Origin: JAAZLS01 sp964585925
GTDB lineage: Bacteria; Bacillota; Dethiobacteria; DTU022
Reading direction: 5' to 3'
Length of the DNA stretch: 12,642 nt
NCBI GenBank assembly: GCA_964585925.1
Contig: CAZPFS010000041.1
Location: 1-12,642 of the forward strand
Shown in pieces: positions 1 through 5,846 of this stretch; within the stretch, counting starts at the first letter, position 1; each line of letters starts with the position of its first letter. The notes beneath the pieces are model-generated. The model was not told the origin of the DNA. It did no database searches and saw nothing but the letters and a program-made list of their open reading frames with translations. The translations under genes and the position numbers were made by a program.

Positions 1-53
1 GTGAGTGAGCCGAAGTCCCTTCGGTAACATTTTAAGTGAGTGAACGCGCCGGG

Positions 54-82
54 TTTACCGCCGGGGAATATCGGTATATAAT
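54..82 (+). promoter_or_regulatory. Predicted sigma-A promoter of nth
   Basis: A perfect -10 hexamer TATAAT lies at 77-82 and a -35-like TTTACC (4 of 6 matches to TTGACA) at 54-59, with an optimal 17-nt spacer. Transcription would begin near 89, leaving a leader of about 43 nt before the nth ATG. It is the best-looking promoter in the window and probably serves both nth and the overlapping protease gene. Transcription start is inferred, not seen. Confidence 0.7.
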
Positions 83-131
83 ACCTGTAATTGCCGCAAA
101 ACTGGTAGAATAAACGATCAACAGGGGAAAT

Positions 132-845
132 ATGGATAACAGGACCAAGAAAATAGTTGCTCTTCTCAAAAAAAGTTACCCCCGGGTTGTAACCAGGCTC
201 AATTTTGAAAACTTGTTTCAACTTTTAATAGCCACGGTCCTTTCAGCCCAGACTACGGATGAACAGGTTAATAAAATAACCGAAAAACTATTTGTTTGGG
301 TGAAGGAGCCGCAGGATTTAGCCTGCCTGCAACCGGAACAACTTGAACCTTTTCTGAAGGGGTGCGGTCTTTATCGCAACAAAAGCCGTTACCTGATTGC
401 TGCCGGCCAAATAATAATGGATAAGTACGAAGGCCGGGTGCCGTCACAATTTGAGGATCTTATTTCTCTTCCCGGGGTGGGCCGAAAAACGGCCAATGTC
501 ATTTTGAGTGCCGGATTAGGGGTGCCGGCCATGGCGGTGGATACTCATGTATTTCGGGTATCCCGAAGGCTTGGCCTGGCGGCAAGCCGCACTGCCGAGG
601 GAGTAGAACGGGAGCTGACGGAGAAACTGCCCCCGGAGGAGTGGCTTAATGTTCATCGCCGATTGATTGCCCATGGACGGAAGGTATGCAAGGCCCGAAA
701 TCCAAGGTGCGGATTTTGCATTCTGAAACAATGTTGTCCCTCTGCGGACCTGGAAATGGATCGAAAGGAGTGGAATAATGACCCGGACAAGGCTGTTTCC
801 CCGAGAACTGAAATATCATTGCCGGATAAAACAACCGCGGTTTAA
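132..845 (+). CDS. nth: Endonuclease III (DNA glycosylase/AP lyase)
   Basis: Base-excision repair enzyme that removes oxidised pyrimidines from DNA and nicks the resulting abasic site. The protein has 237 residues. The helix-hairpin-helix with LPGVGRKTAN carries the catalytic lysine K119, and the VDTHVFRV motif carries the catalytic aspartate D137. A C-terminal [4Fe-4S] motif C-x6-C-x2-C-x5-C is intact at C186, C193, C196 and C202. The ATG is preceded by AGGGGA (123-128), so this start is well supported. The core normally ends soon after the iron-sulphur loop; here about 30 further polar residues follow, and the last 22 codons overlap the next gene in another frame. Function is certain from motifs; the tail is probably unstructured. 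Confidence 0.96.
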   Translation: MDNRTKKIVALLKKSYPRVVTRLNFENLFQLLIATVLSAQTTDEQVNKITEKLFVWVKEPQDLACLQPEQLEPFLKGCGLYRNKSRYLIAAGQIIMDKYEGRVPSQFEDLISLPGVGRKTANVILSAGLGVPAMAVDTHVFRVSRRLGLAASRTAEGVERELTEKLPPEEWLNVHRRLIAHGRKVCKARNPRCGFCILKQCCPSADLEMDRKEWNNDPDKAVSPRTEISLPDKTTAV

Positions 846-3204
846 AACTACTGCCGAAATACCGCCCCTGGAAGAACTGCTGGGACAGGACAGGGCAGTT
901 AAAGCCATGGAATTCGGCTTAAGGATAAAGCGGCCCGGATACAACATATTCATGACCGGTCTGACCGGTACCGGCAAAACCAGCTACGCCCGTTCCATAG
1001 TTCAGCAGATAGCGGCAGAAGAGCCCTCACCAGATGACTGGTGTTATGTGTTTAATTTTGAAAATCCGGAACAACCGGTGGCCCTGAATCTTCCTCCCGG
1101 ACGGGGAGCGGTATTTTGCGAGGAAATGGAAGAGCTGGTTGAAGATCTGAAGCAGGCCATCCCCAAAGCCTTTGACAGCGAGGATTATGAACGGCAAAAA
1201 GGGGTTTATATGAAGCAATACCAGGAATCGCGCTCCGCATTGCTGGATGAGTTAAATCGCGCCGCCGAGGGCCAAGGGTTTAGCCTGCGCAGGACCAGCT
1301 CGGGGTTTGTTACTATTCCTCTGGTGGAGGGAGAACCGGTGGGAGAGGAAGACTACGCCAAGCTAAGCCCGGAGGAAAAGGAAGCCTTGGAACGGAAATC
1401 TGCCGATTTACAGATCAAGGCCATGGAAATCATGCGCCGGATTCAAAAGGCCGAAAAAGGGATCAAAGATCAGTTGAAGCAGCTGGACCAACGGGTAGGC
1501 CTGATGGCCATCGGCTACTTGTTCAACGATTTGAATGATAAGTACAACCAGTTTGAACCGGTCCGCAAGTACCTGCAGGCAGTTCAGGAAGATGTGCTGG
1601 CCAATCTGGGTGATTTCCGCCAGGATGAGGAGGAATCGCCATCGCCCCTGGCCTGGTTGAAGCAGCCGGGATCGGAGCAGGCGGCGCGGCGTTACCGGAT
1701 AAATTTGGTGGTAGATCACCGTGAAACCGGGGGGGCCCCGGTAGTTTATGAGGCCAACCCTTCATATTACAACCTGCTCGGCCGGGTGGAATATGAAAAC
1801 CGGATGGGGATGGTGATTACCGATTTCAGCATGATCAAGGCCGGCGCATTTCACAGGGCCAACGGGGGGTATTTGATTCTTCAGGCCCGCGACCTGTTGT
1901 CCAATCTTCAAGCCTGGGAAGTGCTGAAAAGATCTTTGAAGTCCAGGGAAATTTCCATTGAAAATCTGGGCGAGCATGTGGGCCTGATTGCCATGTCGTC
2001 TCTGAGACCGGAGCCCATACCCCTCAACCTGAGGGTCATCATGATCGGCAATCCCTATCTCTATCACCTTTTATATCAATACGATGAGGAATTTCAGAAA
2101 CTGTTTAAAATTAAAGCTGACTTTGAAATGGAGATGGATCGCAGCGCCGAAAACATGGCCAAACTGGCCGGCTTTGTCTCCTCCTCCTGCCGTCGGGAAG
2201 GGTTGAAGCATTTTGATCAGCCGGCATTTTGCAGGGTAGTGGAATATAGCTGCCGACTGGTGGAGCACCAGCAGAAACTGACCACCCGGTTCAATGAAAT
2301 TGTGGAGCTTCTGTACGAAGCCGACGCCTGGTGCAGCCTGGAAAAATCAGAGGTGATCACCGAAAAGCATGTCCGGCGGGCATTGGAGGAGAAAATATTC
2401 CGCTCCAATAAAATTGAACAGAAGATCAGGGAATCCATTGAGACCGGGCAGATCCTGCTGGAGGTGGGAGGGGAAAAGGCAGGTCAGATAAACGGCCTGT
2501 CCGTGATCGATCTCGGCGACTACCAGTTTGGCCGGCCCTCCCGGATTACGGCCGCCGCCTACCTGGGGAAAAAGGGGATCATCAATATTGAGCGGGAAAG
2601 CCGGCTCAGCGGGCCGATCCACGACAAGGGGGTTTTGATTCTGAGCGGTTATCTGGGCAAGCGTTACGGCCGGCAGGAGCCGGTGAACCTGTCGGCGAGC
2701 ATCTGTTTTGAGCAGTCATACAGCGGGGTGGAGGGAGACAGCGCTTCGGCGGCCGAGCTGCTGGCGCTGCTGTCCAGTATAGGCGGCGTGCCCCTGAAAC
2801 AGGGCCTGGCGGTAACCGGTTCGGTCAATCAGAACGGGGAAATCCAGCCGGTAGGAGGGATCAATCCTAAAATAGAAGGGTTTTATGCCGCCTGCAGGTT
2901 GAACGGGCTGACCGGTGAACAGGGGGTCATCATTCCTTCCCGGAACCGCCGGAACCTGATGCTGTCCGATGAGGTTATTGAAGCAGTGGCCCGTAAAAAA
3001 TTTCATATTTATGCCATAGATCATATCGAACAGGGTTTGGAACTGCTCACCGGAATTCCGGCCGGGGAGCTGGATTCGGGGGGATCTTTTGCTCCCGGTT
3101 CATTCAACTGCCGGGTTATCGAGCAGTTGAAACAGTTTAACCGGCAGTTGGCGGAACAGGCATCATCGGAAAACAAAACCGACTCGGGATCAAATAACAA
3201 TTAG
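778..3204 (+). CDS. Lon-family ATP-dependent protease (AAA_32 / LonB-like type)
   Basis: Predicted cytosolic ATP-dependent serine protease of the Lon-like COG1067 group, 808 residues, without the classical Lon N-domain. Walker A GLTGTGKT spans residues 61-68. A charged, probably coiled-coil insertion occupies about 187-240. The GGYLILQARDLL segment (364-373) sits where ordinary Lon/AAA proteins have Walker B acidic residues, so ATP hydrolysis may be weak or atypical; I believe this is common in the family. The C-terminal protease domain (about 560-760) has the Ser-Lys dyad: S657 in GDSASAAE and K698 in GGINPKIEG. The ATG has AAAGGAG (764-770) seven bases upstream, supporting a start inside nth. 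Coupled translation with nth is likely. The natural substrates are unknown. Confidence 0.92.
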   Translation: MTRTRLFPRELKYHCRIKQPRFKTTAEIPPLEELLGQDRAVKAMEFGLRIKRPGYNIFMTGLTGTGKTSYARSIVQQIAAEEPSPDDWCYVFNFENPEQPVALNLPPGRGAVFCEEMEELVEDLKQAIPKAFDSEDYERQKGVYMKQYQESRSALLDELNRAAEGQGFSLRRTSSGFVTIPLVEGEPVGEEDYAKLSPEEKEALERKSADLQIKAMEIMRRIQKAEKGIKDQLKQLDQRVGLMAIGYLFNDLNDKYNQFEPVRKYLQAVQEDVLANLGDFRQDEEESPSPLAWLKQPGSEQAARRYRINLVVDHRETGGAPVVYEANPSYYNLLGRVEYENRMGMVITDFSMIKAGAFHRANGGYLILQARDLLSNLQAWEVLKRSLKSREISIENLGEHVGLIAMSSLRPEPIPLNLRVIMIGNPYLYHLLYQYDEEFQKLFKIKADFEMEMDRSAENMAKLAGFVSSSCRREGLKHFDQPAFCRVVEYSCRLVEHQQKLTTRFNEIVELLYEADAWCSLEKSEVITEKHVRRALEEKIFRSNKIEQKIRESIETGQILLEVGGEKAGQINGLSVIDLGDYQFGRPSRITAAAYLGKKGIINIERESRLSGPIHDKGVLILSGYLGKRYGRQEPVNLSASICFEQSYSGVEGDSASAAELLALLSSIGGVPLKQGLAVTGSVNQNGEIQPVGGINPKIEGFYAACRLNGLTGEQGVIIPSRNRRNLMLSDEVIEAVARKKFHIYAIDHIEQGLELLTGIPAGELDSGGSFAPGSFNCRVIEQLKQFNRQLAEQASSENKTDSGSNNN

Positions 3205-3292
3205 CGCAGCCGATATTTGCCGGGGCTTGCCTCTGATCAAACCCGGGTACAGCCGGAGGCCAAAGGGCGTGGGTTAGGGCATGACTCAAAAT

Positions 3293-4342
3293 TCAAGCCT
3301 CGGGCATAGATTTTTTTTGGAGGTAATTGCTGGAGATCAGGACCTTTAGAATCGCCGCGATGGGGATTGCCAGGATAACTCCCAGCACTCCCAGCAGTTG
3401 CCCGCCGATTAGGATTACCACAATCACGGTTAACGGGCTCAGATCAACTGCTTTTCCCAGGAAAACGGGGGTGAATACAAAGGCATCCAGAGTCTGGACG
3501 ATGATATATACGGCTATCACCGGGATAAAACCGGGGGTGCCGGGGACCAGGCTCAGCAGCAGCGCCGGTACGGCAGCCAGTACCGGACCGATGTAAAGGA
3601 TGATATTCAGCCCTCCCGCCAGCAGTCCCAGCATCAATGAAAAGGGCATTCCCCACAGAAACAGACCCAGTCCGGTAAATAGGCCCACCAGCAAGCACTT
3701 CAACAGGGTCCCCCGTATATAGGCGCCAACCTTTTGATCAACTACTCCCAAAACCCTGGTTACCTCCTGCTGGTAAATCCTGGGGAAAAGATCGGTTAAA
3801 TTCGATTTGGCTTTTTCAATGTCCTGAACCAGGTAGAATACCAGGAACACCAGACCGAAACCGATCCAGATGTTTGAAAACAGCTTCATAAAAAATGAGA
3901 CCAGGTGATTCAGCAAATTCTGGGTATATAAGGGGATCTGGTTTATCAGTCCCGCGGTATAATCGAAAAAAGTTTTGGTCAGTGGGAAGCCAAACCTGTT
4001 TTCCAGGTTGTCAATGATTTTCAACAGATCGTGATAATATTCGGTGGTGGTAAATCGCGATAGCTGGCGAAGTTCGCCGATCAAACCGGGAACAAGCAGG
4101 TAGAAAAAGATGACGATTATTATAATAATGGCGGTGCTGGTTATGGCGGAGGCCCAAAATGGCTTGAGCTTTTTCCCTGTCAGAAACCTGACAAAAGGTA
4201 TCAGGCAGTACACGATCAACACCGCCACCGCCATCAAGCCGATAACCGGAGCAAGCTTTACTATTATCCTGATCAGGATCACTGTTCCTGCTGCTGCAAG
4301 AACAAGCTTTAAAGCGCACCGCCATTCCTTGTCCTTTAACAC
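3293..4342 (-). CDS. AI-2E/PerM-family integral membrane transporter
   Basis: Polytopic membrane protein of the AI-2 exporter-like (PF01594) family, about 349 residues. Hydrophobic helices are visible in the N-terminal third (two pairs), then a soluble stretch, a helix around IWIGFGLVFLVFYLVQD, and a C-terminal cluster with the typical glycine- and proline-rich GPVLAAVPALLLSL and final IAIPIAAILK segments. Substrates differ among members (autoinducer, ions, sporulation roles such as YtvI), so no specific transport is assigned. The open frame extends to a GTG at 4369, but the internal GTG at 4342 has GGGAGGT just upstream and is the better start. It has its own promoter and converges with the Lon-like gene, 88 nt away. 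Confidence 0.88.
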   Translation of the reverse strand: MLKDKEWRCALKLVLAAAGTVILIRIIVKLAPVIGLMAVAVLIVYCLIPFVRFLTGKKLKPFWASAITSTAIIIIIVIFFYLLVPGLIGELRQLSRFTTTEYYHDLLKIIDNLENRFGFPLTKTFFDYTAGLINQIPLYTQNLLNHLVSFFMKLFSNIWIGFGLVFLVFYLVQDIEKAKSNLTDLFPRIYQQEVTRVLGVVDQKVGAYIRGTLLKCLLVGLFTGLGLFLWGMPFSLMLGLLAGGLNIILYIGPVLAAVPALLLSLVPGTPGFIPVIAVYIIVQTLDAFVFTPVFLGKAVDLSPLTVIVVILIGGQLLGVLGVILAIPIAAILKVLISSNYLQKKSMPEA

Positions 4343-4648
4343 TTTAGACCTCCCGAATTGATATTCCACCTATTAGCCGCCTTTAGTTCCGCCCCGCGGG
4401 CCGGCAATCTAATTCTACAGGGTTTGCACCCTTAATACAAGATTAACCATTGGTAATAATCGCGAGCGGTAGCCGGGGTCCTTGGGATGAGCAATCGGGT
4501 TTCAGGCCGCCATGAATGCCATTGCCACCAACTGCAGCCACCTAACCGGGATCTCGTAATTTACCCAGGTCGTTGCCCCTATTTTTTAAGTACCGCCCTG
4601 ACAGCGACAGTTATATGGAATGTTTGGGGTGCCGGGGGATTATAATGT
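4343..4648. other. Gene-poor stretch between AI-2E-family gene and small membrane ORF
   Basis: About 306 nt without a convincing gene. It holds the minus-strand promoter of the AI-2E-family gene and a GC-rich palindromic spot with CCCGCGGG near 4394-4401. A TATAAT at 4641-4646 on the + strand has no good -35 partner and lies too close to the following ATG to serve it. I see no RNA gene or riboswitch in the remainder. Confidence 0.5.
4412..4440 (-). promoter_or_regulatory. Predicted promoter of the AI-2E-family gene, dyad in spacer
   Basis: Read on the minus strand, TTGTAT (4435-4440) and TAGAAT (4412-4417; 5 of 6 matches to TATAAT) are separated by exactly 17 nt. The spacer contains the inverted repeat AGGGT-N4-ACCCT (4419-4432), placed where a repressor would block RNA polymerase. 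The leader to the chosen GTG start would be about 60 nt. Promoter is moderately supported; the operator role is inference. Confidence 0.5.
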
Positions 4649-4945
4649 ATGGGGGTGGATGCTATCAAATTTGGAGCCCCGGCGGGGTTTATCTGTTCAT
4701 TGGTTTTGCTTCTACTGGGTACAACCTGCCTGCCCCAACCGGGAATGAAACACCCGGAAAATCAGTTTACGCTGTTGTGGGTTTCCCTGCTATTGGTTTC
4801 GCTGCTCGGGTTTGGGGCCGATCTGTGGAAGCAGAGCCGGGCGGGACTTATTCGCAGGCGCTGGAGACGGGAGCGGATCGGCCGGCGGGCTGAAAGAGGC
4901 CGGTCGGCTCACGGTGTTCCGCGGCGGGCGAGGCGCTCAGGTTGA
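4649..4945 (+). CDS. Possible small two-helix membrane protein (98 aa)
   Basis: Not recognised. The reading frame begins with ATG (or GTG at 4655) after a GGGGG stretch at 4634-4638. It predicts two hydrophobic helices, roughly residues 13-31 and 41-60, joined by a short polar loop, then a tail very rich in arginine that would stay in the cytoplasm by the positive-inside rule. Codon use in the first 65 codons looks like real coding sequence. The last 98 nt run antisense to the end of the YtrI-like gene, so the arginine-rich tail may simply reflect the opposite strand. Existence of the gene is plausible but unproven. Confidence 0.45.
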   Translation: MGVDAIKFGAPAGFICSLVLLLLGTTCLPQPGMKHPENQFTLLWVSLLLVSLLGFGADLWKQSRAGLIRRRWRRERIGRRAERGRSAHGVPRRARRSG

Positions 4946-5354
4946 AGGTTGTTTCTTCACCGATCACCACCCAGTGGACCGATATTACATATGGCCTGTC
5001 CTCAGCGGTCAATATTCTTTGATCCAGCAGTTTGATCAGCAACGATGGTTTGAGCAGATCGATCTGTTCACCGATCAGCTCGGTTGTTATTTCTGCCAGT
5101 GCTTTCTTCAAGGACAGTTCTGCCAGTGTTCCGGCGGAGGTGGACAGCTCGATATTGACGGCCTGCACTTGCTGTGTTTCCCGGGAATGGAGCTGTTTTT
5201 CCAGTTGCTGAAGCCGGCCGGTAGCTTCAAACAGTTCCACCTTGAGTTTTTCTTTTTCCTGAAACAGATTGTCTAAAAAAGATCCTGTAAACAGGAGGCA
5301 CAGGACTCCCCCGGTGATCAACCCCAACAGCCATAAGGCGAATCCCCGCTTCAT
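4848..5354 (-). CDS. YtrI-like sporulation membrane protein (hypothetical)
   Basis: A 168-residue protein with one N-terminal membrane helix (about residues 4-26), a heptad-like coiled-coil segment (about 30-65, rich in E, K, L and Q), then a mixed alpha/beta soluble domain and a polar tail. In Bacillus subtilis the ytrI gene lies beside ytrH and dnaE; the same position and membrane-anchor-plus-coiled-coil layout suggest a functional counterpart, with weak sequence recognition. Its ATG directly follows the TAG stop of ytrH with no gap, so translation is likely coupled. It probably acts in the mother-cell membrane during spore formation (inference from neighbourhood). The 3' end overlaps a possible gene on the other strand. 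Confidence 0.7.
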   Translation of the reverse strand: MKRGFALWLLGLITGGVLCLLFTGSFLDNLFQEKEKLKVELFEATGRLQQLEKQLHSRETQQVQAVNIELSTSAGTLAELSLKKALAEITTELIGEQIDLLKPSLLIKLLDQRILTAEDRPYVISVHWVVIGEETTFNLSASPAAEHREPTGLFQPAGRSAPVSSACE

Positions 5355-5675
5355 CTACTTCTTTGCCCCGATGGAAATGATAATCAGGTATCCCAGGTGG
5401 GCTCCGCAAAACGCTCCCCAAAGAAGGATCAACTGTTTTATAATAGTCAAAAACTGCTTTTCCAGTACTCCCGCCTCGATGGTTTTTATTAAGCTGAAGG
5501 TGCCGCCCAGGGCGGCCGCGATGGCCCAGATCTTTAAATCGGCGGCCAGATTGCTCATTGTATTGAGGGGCGGGCGATGGGTCAACGCCGCCCCCAGAGC
5601 GCCCAGCAGGCTTCCCCCCAGGCTTACTCCCAGTGCCACAAAAAAGGTCAGGGCCAGGGTCTGGATATATTTAAT
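5355..5675 (-). CDS. ytrH: YtrH family sporulation protein
   Basis: Small integral membrane protein, recognised by the GGSLLGALGAALTHRPP stretch, the central helix and the LWGAFCGAHLGYLI C-terminal helix, and by its position divergent from dnaE with a YtrI-like gene downstream, as in Bacillus. YtrH is made in the mother cell under sigma-E and is needed for normal spores. The first ordinary start, GTG at 5639, would cut the first membrane helix (TFFVALGVSLGG) and lacks a ribosome site. Upstream, AAAGGGGG is followed after eight bases by ATT at 5675, which gives 106 residues and a complete helix. I therefore prefer the unusual ATT start; the conservative alternative is 5355-5639 (94 residues). 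Confidence 0.82.
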   Translation of the reverse strand: MKYIQTLALTFFVALGVSLGGSLLGALGAALTHRPPLNTMSNLAADLKIWAIAAALGGTFSLIKTIEAGVLEKQFLTIIKQLILLWGAFCGAHLGYLIIISIGAKK

Positions 5676-5714
5676 TACTGCTGCCCCCTTTATCTGCCGG
5701 GTTTTTGTTATGGA

Positions 5715-5745
5715 TAATTATGCTTGGGGGATAAAGGAAATACCT
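5715..5745 (-). promoter_or_regulatory. Weak candidate sigma-E promoter of ytrH-ytrI
   Basis: On the minus strand, CATAATTA (5715-5722) resembles the sigma-E -10 element CATACAnT, and AGGTATT (5739-5745) ends in the TATT of a sigma-E -35 element. The 16-nt spacer is slightly long. The match is partial and mainly motivated by sigma-E control of the Bacillus ytrHI genes. Confidence 0.25.
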
Positions 5746-5749
5746 GGCG

Positions 5750-5804
5750 CCGGGTCGAAATTCACTTATACCCGTTAAGTGAGATGGACGACCCGGTCCA
5801 CCCG
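5750..5804 (+). promoter_or_regulatory. Nested inverted repeats in the dnaE upstream region
   Basis: Outer arms CCGGGTCG (5750-5757) and CGACCCGG (5789-5796) are perfect complements. They enclose a second perfect pair, TCACTTA (5762-5768) and TAAGTGA (5776-5782), around a 7-nt centre. An alternative hairpin TGGAC (5785-5789)/GTCCA (5796-5800) uses bases of the outer right arm, so the two cannot coexist fully. ACCCG occurs three times (5770-5774, 5791-5795, 5800-5804), each able to pair with CGGGT at 5751-5755. It lies 43-97 nt before the dnaE start and could be an operator or a leader RNA switch. Function is not known. Confidence 0.5.
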
Positions 5805-5846
5805 CAGGTTGCAGCTACCACGGCATGATGAAACGAGGGAAATTTC

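Noticed and set aside
3205..3292. Possible bidirectional terminator between the convergent protease and AI-2E-family genes
   Set aside because: Only GCCTC (3229-3233)/GAGGC (3256-3260) pairs, with a 22-nt loop and no T-run on either side; too weak to call.
4641..4646. TATAAT on the + strand before the small membrane ORF
   Set aside because: No suitable -35 lies 15-19 nt upstream, and the start site it predicts would fall after the ATG.
4573..4893. 106-residue + strand frame overlapping the small membrane ORF
   Set aside because: Its composition lacks helices or motifs and the frame starting at 4649 explains the same DNA better.
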